64,000 nucleotides of DNA from Leptobrachium leishanense (lineage: Eukaryota; Chordata; Amphibia; Anura; Megophryidae), in NCBI GenBank assembly GCA_009667805.1, contig CM019065.1, forward strand, positions 19,120,611 through 19,184,610, read 5' to 3'. Every line of letters starts with the position of its first letter. Position 1 is the first letter of the stretch. Position numbers and translations under genes: made by a program. The notes beneath the pieces were generated by a model. The model saw nothing but the letters and a program-made list of their open reading frames with translations, was not told the DNA's origin and did no database searches. Below are positions 22,401-32,089 of the stretch, one piece after another.

Positions 22401-25400
22401 GAAAAAACCCAAGTTGACCTGAACCTGTCCTTGTGCCATACTCACACAGGTACTCGTTGATGGCCCTCTGCTGCTTGTGTAGATGCTGCAGCATTGCTAA
22501 TGTCGAGTTCCACCTGGTGGGCATGTCACAGATCAGACGGTTTGTGGGAAGGTGGAATTCTCTTTGAATTTCTGCCAGGCGAACACTTGCTGGGAATGAC
22601 CATCTGAAGTGGCTGCAGACTTTTCTGGCCTGGCTGAGAAGCTCTGCCATCCCTGGGTACCTGGTTAGGAAACGCTGTACCACCAGATTTAGGATGTGTG
22701 CTAGGCATGGTACATGTGTCAACTTACCCTGGCATAGGGCAGAGAGAAGGTTGCTGCCATTATCACAGATGACCATTCCCAGCTGAAGCTGGCGTGGTGT
22801 TAACCATCTCTGCACCTGCCCCTGCAGAGCTGACAGAATTTCTGGCCCGGTGTGGCTCCTGTCCCCTAAACAAACCAGCTCAAGCACAGTATGGCATCTT
22901 TTTTCTTGTGCCATTGCTTAGCCCCTGCCACACGTCGGTTTAACTGCCACTTCACCAGAGACAGAGAAGGAGGAGGAGGAGTAGGAAGAAGAGGTGGTGG
23001 AGCAGACAGACCTCATACAAGCAGCTTTCTGGAGGCGTGGTGGATGAACAAACTCCAGCACAGAGCCCTGTCCTTGATCCCTCTCAGCTGCAATCAGAGT
23101 TACCCAATGTGCCGTGAAGGAAATGTAATGGCCCTGTCCATGCTTGCTGGACCACGTGTCTAAAGTCATGTGCACCTTGCTGCTGACTGCCTTTCCCAAT
23201 GATTCCATAACATCGTCTTCCACGTGCTGGTATAGTGCTGGAATGGCCTTCCATGAAAATAAATGGTGTTTTGGAACCTGCCACTGTGGTACAGCATATT
23301 CAGCAAATTCATGGAAGGAAGCAGAGTCCACCAGCTGGAAAGGCAGCAGCTGTAATGCGAGTAATATTGCTAAGCTGGCATTTAGACGCTGTGCTTTGGG
23401 TATGGTTGGGACTATATTTTTTCTTATGCTGCAGCAGCTGGGGCAATGTAATCTGACTGCGTAAATCTTCAGCTGATGGGATGCTGTCACATTGTGAGGA
23501 AGGACCTGGTACACCCATTACTGTAGCATCATCCCTGTCAGTGGAGGTTGTAGGCAATGACATGGCAGGACATATAGTGCGGTTAGAGACAGATGATGAG
23601 GAGGAGGACCTATGCAAAGTGTTGTGCCAACGGGATGCGTGGCAGGTGGTCATATGTCGCCTCGCTGCTGCTTAAGATGGCAAGCACCAGTTAGAAACAA
23701 GGACAAGCGTACCCCTGCAGAGGATGCACCACGTCCATGACGACCAGGGGCACAGCCTTCTGACACAGAGGCTGCTTGCCCTCCTATCTGTGTCTGGAAA
23801 CGTCTGCCTGTCCTTTTTGGTCTTTGACATGGTGAGTGATATATAGATTAATGATATACAGAACTCTGATTCAACTGTGTTATCTAGATTAAAGATTTCC
23901 AGAACTCTGGTAGAACTCCGTGAGACACCCTAATAGCTGGCAGCCAGTGACAAGACACAGGTTACAATTCCCAGAAACCTCCTATAAATCAGTGAGACCC
24001 CCTGATGGGTGGCAGTGAGTGACAAGACACAGATTAAAATTCCCAGGAACCTCCTATAAATCAGTGAGACCCCCTGATGGGTGGCAGTGACAAGACACAG
24101 ATTAAAATTCGCAGAAATCTGCTAGAAGTATGTGGGACCCCCTGATAGCTGGCAGTGAGAAGACACAGATTACAACAATTCCCAGATATCTTGTAGAAAT
24201 GAGACCCCTACAATAGCTGCTGGCAGTGAGAACACACAGATTACAACAATTCCCAGATATCTTGTAGAAGCGAGACCCCCCAATAGCTGCTGGCAGTGAG
24301 AACACACAGATTACAACGATTCACCGATATCTTGTAGGCGTGAGACCCCCACAATAGCTGCTGGCAGTGAGAACACACAGATTACAACAATTCCCAGATA
24401 TCTTGTAGAAGTGAGACCCCCACAATAGCTGCTGGCAGTGAGAACACACAGATTACAACAATTCCCAGATATCTTGTAGAAGTGAGACCCCCCCAATAGC
24501 TGCTGGCAGTGAGAACACACACTAACAGAACAATCTCCTCTCAAAAAACACGTGCTGGGGCTGCGAGGGACGCCTTATATAGTGTGCTGCGGGACTTAGC
24601 TCTGTGAGCCCATGATTGAGCCGTGATTGGCATAGTGTTGCATCTGTCTTGCATCTGACCTGTGGTCAGGTGCAAGGCTGTAGCCAATTACAAGCTTCAG
24701 GCCAGTGGAAAAGTGCATTGTGGTCCATTGTGGTGCATTGTGGGCGAACTCGAACCGAACACGCGGAAATGTTCAGAGTTCGGCAAACACCCGAATGGCC
24801 GATGTTCGATGCGAACTCCGAACAGATCGAACCAAACAGCTCATCCCTAGGCGTAGCATGTTTTTAAATGCCCACTAGCAAAGCATGCATGTCCCTTTAA
24901 GCAAGATATGGCCATGTTTTGTGAACTAAATTCCCATAATTTCCTCATATTCATATTTATTATGCGGACAACCACTCCGCTGTCTGTGGTGGTTCTCAAT
25001 ATATGAAGTTTGACTAGATATACAGTAGGTCTATTTCTGCCTTTCAGTAGAACTTCCTTACCTGTGGGTATCGGTAGAGTCCCAGGAGATGAGCCATCTG
25101 CATGGAGAACGTAGACATTGAGTGTCCGATAACTGCAACCAGCGGTGGGCTTTCACGGCAACGGTAATTGGCAATGGCTTGATCGTTACCTGTCAGCATC
25201 CAAAGCGTCCCTTCGATCTCCCTCTGCAAGACTGCGCAAGAGTCGTAAGCATAAAAACCGAGAGTTATGTTTGGGAGAAGGTCAGGGTTTTCATTGATCT
25301 CATCCACTGCGAACCTCAAGGCCTGGAATTGTTGGTAATGCTCAAATAGGAACCTAAAAATTATGGAAACAATTTTTTTTATAGAAAACCACTTGATAAG

Positions 25401-26279
25401 GAAGTAATTGAGGGGTACTTATATACCAATGTTCTGCATTCTTTCAAACAATGTTAAAACCAACAACTGGTGTAATTGTAGTGAACTTCAGCTATCCACA
25501 AATGAAAAACCCAACAACGGCAGGTGAATTTCCAGCAAACAATGACGAATACCGTTGAACCATGGTAATCAATGGCACCATTGTTGTGCTTCTGTAGAAA
25601 GCATAAACTCTGGCTAGTCTCAATTTACTGCTATTTGCATCGGTGATGGACATACCTCAGCGATTAAAAATGGTGATCTCCGCAGATTTCCCAGAGTCCC
25701 TCACAAACTCTGGCGACAACAATGAAAGCTAACCATTCTGGACACCTTCGACTCTATACACCGTTAGAAACTACGGTGAAATATAAGCTAAACTGCTGTG
25801 GAAGTAACACCCCTGGAAACTCCATTGAAACCTATGCTGAGTACAATGATAGACACTATGGTGGAACGAATGTTGACAAGTACGGCAAAATGGCAGCCCC
25901 CTAAAACGTATGCCAAAGTTTCACCATACTTGCTCTACCATAGTGGTTTGAGGAAGTAAAACATCAGTGAAAGAATGGTGGTAACATAAGAACGCTGTAA
26001 TGTCATCTGTCATGTTTTCATCATCATTGACCTGCATTTTAACTTTACCATTGGGATAAGAGAAACTTACATTGTGCACACATCTGACGGGGGCTTCTCT
26101 CGGAAAGTAACTTCAGGATAAAGCTTGTAGACATGAAGTGGAATCACTGCCCCTATCAGGAGATCTCCAGTTACTAAGATGCCATCAAACGTGGAGGCTG
26201 GAAGGCTTCCATCAGAATAGGACGTGGGGATGTCGTACATTAGGACAAGGAGCACAAATGACCTGTACACATGGGTCAT
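15575..26279 (-). CDS. Vomeronasal type-2 receptor, gene 1 (six exons, intact)
   Basis: A class C GPCR of the V2R family, expected at the cell surface of vomeronasal or olfactory neurons as a pheromone/amino-acid/peptide receptor. Exons: 26279-26071, 25353-25062, 18649-17819, 17376-17149, 16949-16826, 16485-15575. These join in phase to 865 codons including the stop. In order: signal peptide (residues 1-22), Venus-flytrap ligand domain (about 40-505) with GHSMS, DNDYG and VASEAW motifs at the positions of CaSR ligand contacts, nine-cysteine domain (about 508-585, CPPGFRK, GEPICCFQC, DCTKCPWD), then seven membrane segments (about 590-830) with the signatures NTPIVRATN, GYPQ, FNEAKFITFS and PKCFIIVFRP. 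Length is normal for the family. The stop codon overlaps an AATAAA. Intron 2 contains a 6-kb transposon nest. No disabling change is seen. Confidence 0.93.
16826..16949 (-). CDS. V2R gene 1 exon 5: cysteine-rich domain
   Basis: 124 nt, TGTTAG|GTCCC to ACAG|GTCAG. Encodes VPLSVCSKSCPPGFRK and GEPICCFQCTPCAQGEISNQ, the NCD3G signature that links the flytrap to the membrane domain. Too short to appear as a long ORF. It is placed by splice sites and by the matching exon in gene 2. Confidence 0.93.
17149..17376 (-). CDS. V2R gene 1 exon 4
   Basis: 228 nt from CTGCAG|CTCCTG to CACGTG|GTGAGAG. Encodes LLHYFKKVRVKL and FNENGDPPAVYDIVNWQ, the last strands of the ligand domain before the cysteine-rich domain. 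Confidence 0.93.
17819..18649 (-). CDS. V2R gene 1 exon 3: main ligand-binding exon
   Basis: 831 nt, with AACAG|G acceptor and CAG|GTAAAG donor. Encodes VSYFSTSPLLSDRTQFPSF, the DNDYG and VASEAW motifs and NTYNDVSSLRFSYNLYTAAH. The ORF reads on past the donor, but the splice site is placed by exact agreement with gene 2 and by the family structure (HPWQ joining LLHYFKK). Confidence 0.95.
19130..19395. repeat. Frog-type LINE/SINE 3' tail
   Basis: Wording such as TTAGATTGTGAGCTCTTGGG, CTCCCATTGTACTGCG and TAGCGCTTTATAAATAA is typical of a widespread non-LTR retroelement tail in frogs and fish (L2-like, from memory). Only the 3' end is present. Confidence 0.5.
19480..19770. repeat. 24-bp minisatellite
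   Basis: About 12 copies of CACTCACCCGCCGACTCCCT plus CACA with small variants. The unit is a multiple of three, so both strands stay open (HSPADSLT on plus, ECVSESAG on minus). These ORFs are not genes. Confidence 0.88.
20306..24849 (-). mobile_element. hAT transposon with decayed transposase
   Basis: 4.5 kb with ends TAGCAATGAGCCGAACA and TAGGGATGAGC (read inward), and flanking 8-bp sequences GATGTAGC and GGCGTAGC that agree at six of eight positions. That fits an old hAT duplication. It contains a broken transposase and two arrays: units of about 137 bp at 20960-21230, and about six copies of a 71-bp unit (TAGCTGCTGGCAGTGAGAAC) at 24110-24530. A fragment of a related copy is at 5345-6145. 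Confidence 0.88.
21303..23514 (-). pseudogene. hAT (ZBED-like) transposase pseudogene
   Basis: In order on the minus strand: LNASLAILLALQLLPFQLVD, VHMTLDTWSSKHGQGHYISF, VICDNGSNLLSAL with the catalytic Asp, CLAHILNLVVQ, DMPTRWNSTLAML, an acidic spacer, LASLLDPRYKGKV, then the C-terminal dimerisation region DPLAYWVLRLDH and FSAAGVFVTDKRMRLS. Breaks: an in-frame stop at 22918-22920, a frameshift near 21950, and near 21430-21480 a foreign piece (ATTTTACCAGGAAGAATACA) inside the dimerisation region, with another frame change. The same foreign piece occurs at about 56057-56090. No clear BED finger is readable; an ATGTCAAAG near 23831 may be the old start. Not functional. Confidence 0.9.
25062..25353 (-). 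CDS. V2R gene 1 exon 2
   Basis: TTTTTAG|G acceptor and CAG|GTAAGG donor, 292 nt. Encodes FEHYQQFQALRFAVDEIN, NPDLLPNITLGFYAYDSC and the AVIGHSMST motif equivalent to the CaSR ligand loop. Confidence 0.93.
25354..26070. other. V2R gene 1 intron 1
   Basis: Short intron (717 nt) with no transposon ends recognised and no coding signal beyond its splice sites. Confidence 0.6.
26071..26279 (-). CDS. V2R gene 1 exon 1: signal peptide and start of ligand domain
   Basis: Starts MTHVYRSFVLLVLMY, a plausible signal peptide, and runs through DGILVTGDLLIGAVIPLH, the V2R/CaSR N-terminal beta-strand signature. Ends at AT|GTAAGT. The sequence just before the ATG reads CTCAG|GCTG, which also fits a splice acceptor, so an upstream non-coding exon is possible. 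Confidence 0.85.
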
Positions 26280-26410
26280 CAGCCTGAGATCAGTGAAGAT
26301 TGGTTATCAAAATAAACAAACTCACATTGGGGGAAGAAGAATAAAGTGTGGAAAGAGAAAAAAGATTTTAAAAAGGATAATCATGAGGGGAATTTTTACT
26401 TTCTTTCTTT

Positions 26411-26648
26411 GCTGAACGCAGCTGTATTATTTCCTTTCAGTCTGGCTGCGTTCAGCAATGAATACTATGTTTCAGCACTATAGATAGCTGCGGAGCTCTG
26501 TGGGGCTCCAGAGCTATACATGGTGCTGATTCAGAACCAAGGACAGCAGCCCCGCGGGGCTCTGGAGTTATCTATGGTGTTGAAACATAGTATTCATTGC
26601 TGAATGCAGTCGGACTGAAAGAAAATAATACAGCTGTGTTCTGCAAAG
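26411..26648. repeat. Inverted repeat (foldback element)
   Basis: Arms of about 110 bp. CTGCGTTCAGCAATGAATAC is mirrored by GTATTCATTGCTGAATGCAG, and GGGGCTCCAGAGCTAT by GGCTCTGGAGTTATC. It lies about 130 bp upstream of V2R gene 1 exon 1. CAGAACCAAGGACAGCAG near the centre links it to the repeats at 10980 and 31760. Confidence 0.8.
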
Positions 26649-27406
26649 AAAAAAAGCTTTGTTTCAAAATAAATTAGGAAACATAAAATTTAACCAACAA
26701 ATCCCGAAAAATGCCTAAAAAAATCCTAAAAAATAAATAGACTTTTTGTTGCAACTGAAAAGAATAAACGGTTGAATAAATATTTACTAAAATTGAGTAT
26801 TATTTTTTAGATTGAAACCTATGGGATTACTATCCATGGTGTTGATTCAGAACCAAGCACAGCAGCTCTGCAGGCCTCTGGAGCTATCTATGGTGCTGGA
26901 ACATACAGGGTTATTCAAAGAGAGGTAAAAAGTCTCCGAAATGTAACCGAACGCTGAATTTCAGCAACGGTGACATTTCTGGCCATTCGGCTATTCAGAG
27001 AGCATGCAATTCGTCAAATTGTGATGAATTGCCTGCACGTACGGTGCCTATTTGAGGGCAGTGAAATCCCCCATAGAGAAGCAATGCTTCGTCTATTCAG
27101 AGAACACCAAACAGCAGTGAAAAGGTGCCGTAGTGCCCTGCCTTTCGGTGGGTTCATTCGACAGGTTAAGGCTAGGGTCAAACGAACGCATTTTTCGCAG
27201 CGACCGTCAAAAAGTGCGTCCGAACGCATTGACGTATTTTTTCATGGAATGCGCGAAAACGGTCATACGATGCGCATTTTCGTGCGTGATTTTTTTACGA
27301 ATCTGCAATTAAACGCGTAATCTGAGTAACCAAATCAATTGCTGAATCCAAAAATAAGGGGAAGGGGTATGAAAAGCCATTTTGTGGATGGTGGCGTTTT
27401 ACCAAG

Positions 27407-29759
27407 ATGGATGCACTCCAAGTGTTTGTGTTTGCTGCAATGGGCTACCTGTACCTTCAGAACAAAAGACAACGGCGATCATGGGTTCATCCCATCAACG
27501 CTGCCAGACACACGCATGGCCAATTTGTGACGCTGTACAGGCCACTGCGAGAGAGGGACCCCGTGAAGTTTTTCAACTACATGCGGATGTCCATCCCCTC
27601 ATTCGATGAACTGTTGTCACAGTTACGCGAGCCGCTTACCAAGAGGGACACCAACATGAGGGATGCCATACCACCGGAGGAGATGCTGATCATCACTTTG
27701 CGGTAAGTACTTCCAAACACCAGCATGCATGACTTCGCTGCCAGTCAGCAGACATGTGCTCGGTGTGCAGAGGCCCTATGGTCGGTCTGTAGTTACATGC
27801 ACGCAAGCACATTCATATCCACCCACACGCAGGCATCACATTCCACGACACGTCCAAAACAACTTATGACACTGACAACAATGTATGTAAGAAGAAATAT
27901 ATTGTAACCAAATAATGAAGAAAATAAAAACAATAAGATATTTTTAACATATATTATTGAATATAACATAAAGGCCAAAATATAACAATAGTGACACAAC
28001 ATAAACAGCATGTCATCAACGGAAACAAACAAACAGAGAAGACACCTCACAAATTGCGATACAGAGGTGCATCTGGCTCATGAGGACCGTGCATGTAGCT
28101 GCGGCGGTACCCAGACTCTGGGGTGGCCCAGCAACACGGGACATGGGTGGGTGGGTAATTGGCGCCTAGCTGTGGCTGGCATATCCAGTGGCATGGGGGC
28201 CTTGTGGCACAGCACCATGATACACTGCTGCCTGTTCTGGATGGGACAGGATTTCATGGATGAGGTCCAGGGATCTGCGGCGGTACTCCACCTTCTGCGC
28301 CGGGGTCATTTGGTTCAGCATGGACTGACAGGAGTGGACGAAGGACATGTCCTCACTGTCGGTGATCGTGCAGCATGAAGGTTGTGGATGGTGCGCCCCC
28401 ATGAAGCTGACCATGGCCTGCTCAAAGTCGCTAGCCAGTCCCCTCCTCCTCTTGTGAGCCAGTCTGGTGCTGTCTGTCGGTACTGTAGCTGGCACCTGTC
28501 CGGTCTCCACATCCCCCTCCACCTGCGAGTCTGTGCCACCCTGGTCAACCTCTCCTGGCAGCTGCCAGAACCTCCTGCCAGCAGGTGTTGCTCCTGTGAG
28601 CCAGAGGTGGATGGCTGATCTATGCTGCTCACAGTTGTTCTTGGCTCCTGGGTCCTTCTGAGGAACGTGAGTTATTCCGCGTACAGATAGCTGTGGACCT
28701 TCTTCCTTGCCCCAGCTCCAGAGCGTGCAACTGTCACTTCCTTCTTCAGGACCCAGGTGTGATTGTCCCTTATAGTGCGCCACTTGTTGATGGTTTCATG
28801 TGCTGCAAAACATCATGAGAGTGACATTAGGTTCGGTTCACATGATGTGATCATAACTCAGATTTACTTCATATTTTCCAGGTATCTTGCTAGTGGATGC
28901 AGTTTGAAGGATCTGCATTACAACTTCCGCGTTGGCAGATCAACAGCTGGTGAGATCGTCCGCAAGGTCTGCCAAACAATATGGGAAACCATGAAGGAGC
29001 AATGTTTACCAACACCCACGGATGAGGCATAGGTAGTAATTGCAGCAGGATTTTGGGACAGAGCGAACTTCCAACTGCCTGGGAGCCGTGGATGGCAAAC
29101 ATGTCTGCATAGTGAAGACACTGCACAGTGGCTCACTGTATCAAAATTATAAACATTATTTTTCCATTGGCCTACTGGTGGTGGCAGATGCCAACTATGA
29201 TTTTGTGTATGTGGATGTCGGATCATACGGCAAAGACTCTGACTCCACACGGTTCAGGAACTCCACACTGTGGAATGAGCTAGAGAGTGGGACCCTGCAC
29301 ATCCCCAGACCCGCACCTTTGCCTGGCAGTGACGTGGCAGTCCCCTATGCCTTCATCGGTGACGAGGCATTCGGCCTATCCACACATCTCCTACGGCCAT
29401 ACTCAGGGACACACCTGACTGTGAGGAAACGGGTGTTTAATTACAGGCTGTCGCGGGCGAGACAGTATGTCGAGTGTAGCTTTGGCATACTGACCAACAA
29501 GTGGATTTTTGATAGGCCGCTTGATGTAAATGTGGATTTCTGTGTGGATATTGTGAAATGCTGCTGCATCCTACATAATTATGTTCGTGCGAGGGATGGT
29601 TTTAATTTTCATGATACCCTCACAGTTATGGGTCTGGATGAATATGTAAACGATGACATAATAGCTGTGAATAGACACAGAAACAGGTTTCGCGATGCTC
29701 TGTCTGATTATTTTACTAACGATGCAGATCAGGTGCCCTGGCAGCTGGGGAGCATTTAA
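27407..29759 (+). pseudogene. HARBI1-like Harbinger transposase (two exons, disabled)
   Basis: Exon 1 (27407-27702) starts MDALQVFVFAAMGYLYLQNK and ends CG|GTAAGTAC. Exon 2 starts at 28882 after TTTCCAG, giving LITLRYLASGCSLKDL across the junction, as in HARBI1 proteins. The DDE nuclease follows: NCLGAVDGKH (first Asp), a second Asp in the DVGSYGKDSD region, and VECSFGILTNKW (Glu). Two lesions precede the catalytic core: an in-frame TAG at 29030-29032 and a loss of about 2 nt near 29070 that shifts the frame before NCLGAVDGKH. The stretch 29040-29759 is otherwise fully open. Probably dead, but only recently. Confidence 0.88.
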
Positions 29760-30058
29760 CATGTGACGGCACCTATTATGCTTGCCATTTACTTTTATTG
29801 TACATGCAATTTACATGTGATTATGAATTAAATAATCATGTACTCACTCTGTAGCTTCTGCTCTCTGTCAGACCATGTATCAAAGTCCGGGTACACCACC
29901 CTCGACACTGCAACCCATGCGCTAGACTTTTTGATCTTGTCCTTGTACAGGTCACAGGCCGTGTCCCATAGCTCGGGATACTCTGCCACTGCAGCTATCA
30001 GATGCTCCACATCTATTTCGGGCAAGTCATTGTCTGCAGCAGCTGCCAGGTACCACAA
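28166..30058 (-). pseudogene. Harbinger MADF/BESS DNA-binding protein (two exons, disabled)
   Basis: Harbinger elements carry a second Myb/MADF-type protein that helps the nuclease bind DNA. Exon 1 (about 30058-29848) encodes a MADF domain (DVEHLIAAVAEYPELWD, WVAVSRVV). It ends A|GTGAGTAC. The acceptor TTTTGCAG is at 28803, and exon 2 continues NKWRTIRDNHTWVLKKE. At 28672-28674 there is a TAA. Past one further frameshift the C-terminal BESS motif (DMSFVHSCQSMLNQMTPAQK) is still readable near 28230-28350. No clear ATG is seen for exon 1. Its intron contains the transposase core exon, and its exon 2 lies in the transposase intron. Confidence 0.8.
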
Positions 30059-30999
30059 CAGCCAAAACAGGACACTTTTTGCGTCTGGACGTTATATAGG
30101 CCGCACATGTGCAGCGTCTGACGACTCCTAATCACGCATACACACCACTATGCTGCCGCAGCGCACTCTGTACGTCAGTACTAGCGGTTCTGCGTTCTCG
30201 AAAAAATGCGTTCATTTTCCACTTGCGTTATGCGGCCGGACTTTCGTGCGACCGTACTTCGTATATTGGCCGTCATTGCGCGTCATTTGCTGCTACTGCG
30301 GCCGTGATTAAGTGTGCCTAAACGCACGTTAAAAATGCGCTAGTCTGACCCCAGCGTTATTCAGGAGACTCCCATAGGCTTCAATGTTAAAAATATTCCA
30401 GTTTTAATTCAATATCTAATAAACCATTTATTATTTTATTCTGCAGTAAAAAGTCTCTTTATATCTAGATTTTTTTAGGATCTTTTAGGCATTTTTTGGA
30501 ATTTTTTTGGCAAACTTTTTTCCGTTTTTTTTTAAATAGTTTTTTCTTTATCTGTAACAGCCCTTTTTATTATCATTCATTCATTGGATCTTATATGTAG
30601 ATTCCCGACATTTTCGTTCAGTATTTTTTTTGCAAACAGCGTTTCAATTTTCAAACTTTCAAAACTGTTTTTTTTTTTCACCTCCTTCGTCTGCGTGTCG
30701 GATTTTTCCGACGGCTGCTCTGCGCTGTAATCGGCGGCTGCTTGGGATTCTCCAGCGTGTTCGGCGGGGTTAATCCAGCAGTTTTCTGCAGGTTTGCGGC
30801 GATCGTTCAATGGGATTGCGGCGAGTGTTTGGTGTGTTTGCGGATAGTTTTCACTATTGGGGCCCTGCGGTTCTTGCTGAATACACCGCAGGGTCGGCGA
30901 AATAGGATCACCGAATCGCCCCGAAGTGCAGGGAACAAAAAGTCACCGAACGTGCGGTGACTTTTCAAATCTCTTTGAATAACCCTCACTGTATTCATT

Positions 31000-31800
31000 G
31001 ACCAACGCAGTCGGAAAAAAAGGAAATTATACATCTGCGTTCAGCAAAGAAAAAAAGCCTCGTTTTTTTAAAATACATTAGGAAACACAACATTTTACCA
31101 AGAAAATCCTAAAAAAAGAAAATCCTAAAAAATAAATAAAAAGACTTTTTGCTGCAAGTGAAAAAAATAAACAGTTGAATAAATATTTAATAAAAACAGG
31201 GAATATTTTTTACATTGAAACCTATGGGAAAAAAGCCTCGATGCTTTAAAATAAAATAGGAAACATAAAATTTCACAAGAAAAATCATAAAAAATGCTGG
31301 AAACTTTTTTTTTGGCAAAACCATTGCGAAAATTGCCAAAAAATCCTAAATTATAAATAAATAAAAGACTTTTTGCTGCAAGTGAAAATATTAAACAGTT
31401 GAATAAATAGTTATTAAAAAATGCATAATATTTTTTATATTGAAACCTATGTGATTATTTTGGTACCGGCCGTATTTATTTTTAATTTTATCACTGGCTG
31501 TTATTTGTATTGCAATACCGTCTGCTATTTTTTATTGTAGTACTGGCAGGTAATTTTATTGTAGTACTGGCTGTGATTTATTTTGGTACCGGCTGTAATT
31601 TTTTTATTATATTTTATCACTGGCTGGTGTTTTTATTGTACTACTGGCTAGTATTTTTAATGTAGTACCTGCTGGTATTTTATTTTGGTACCGGCAGGTA
31701 TTTTCATTTTATTGTAGTACCGGATGGCTGCCGTCCTCCTTGGTACCGAAATATATTTCAGCACCAAGGACAGGGGGTTTACGTATCTTTTTTTCACATT
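31000..31800. repeat. A/T-rich repeat cores and degenerate GGTACCGGC repeats
   Basis: About 31030-31220 and 31240-31450 are two copies of the A/T core (AATAAACAGTTGAATAAATA, TTGAAACCTATGGGA). About 31455-31735 has a degenerate repeat of roughly 40 bp around GTAGTACTGGCTGG / GGTACCGGCAGG. No genes. Confidence 0.55.
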
Positions 31801-32089
31801 AATCTAAGTAATTAATTCATCCGATTCACCTTCTGATAGCTAATAAAATCAAAATAACACGAAATACAAATAAACTCAAAATACGAATTAACAATAAAAA
31901 CGGAAAAGCTAAATGGACCCGAAAACGAAATACCAGCTGTCCGAAATTTCAATACAAATTGCGGCAACATACCGTATGACACGAAGCGTGAAAAAAATCT
32001 GAAACAAAACAAAAAAAAATGTCCGTGCAAAAGTCTAGATTACAGGCTTAATGCTGAGAGTTTTAATGCTGTGCAGCTCTGTTATACAC

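Larger units (their letters stand above)
18908..24900. mobile_element. TTAA-flanked element carrying a nested hAT
   Basis: Ends AGGGATATGCATG and CATGCATGTCCCT sit inside TTAA on both sides (18908-18911 and 24897-24900), the piggyBac-type signature. Removing the inserted hAT (20306-24849 plus one TSD) leaves a non-autonomous element of about 1.4 kb that carries a minisatellite and a frog repeat tail. The whole nest lies in intron 2 of V2R gene 1. Confidence 0.7.
27169..30356 (+). mobile_element. PIF/Harbinger transposon (3.19 kb, potential parent of MITEs)
   Basis: Ends AGGCTAGGGTCAAACGAA and TGCGCTAGTCTGACCCCAG are inverted repeats, flanked by the 3-bp duplication TTA (27166-27168 and 30357-30359), the Harbinger signature. 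It carries the two genes expected of the superfamily: a DDE nuclease on plus and a MADF/BESS DNA-binding protein on minus. The outer 145-150 bp on the left and about 280 bp on the right match the 426-bp MITEs at 36436, 43643 and 48575. Confidence 0.93.
26906..30996. mobile_element. TTATTCA/CCGAA family, copy c, split by a Harbinger insertion
   Basis: The left part 26906-27168 (from AGGGTTATTCAAAGAGAG through GAGAAGCAATGCTTCG to TTCGACAGG) and the right part 30357-30996 (from TTATTCAGGAGACTCCCATA through GCAGGGTCGGCG to CTCTTTGAATAACCCT) are the two halves of one family member. The join falls exactly where other copies read GCAGGTTTAATCAGGCGAAT. Confidence 0.8.
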
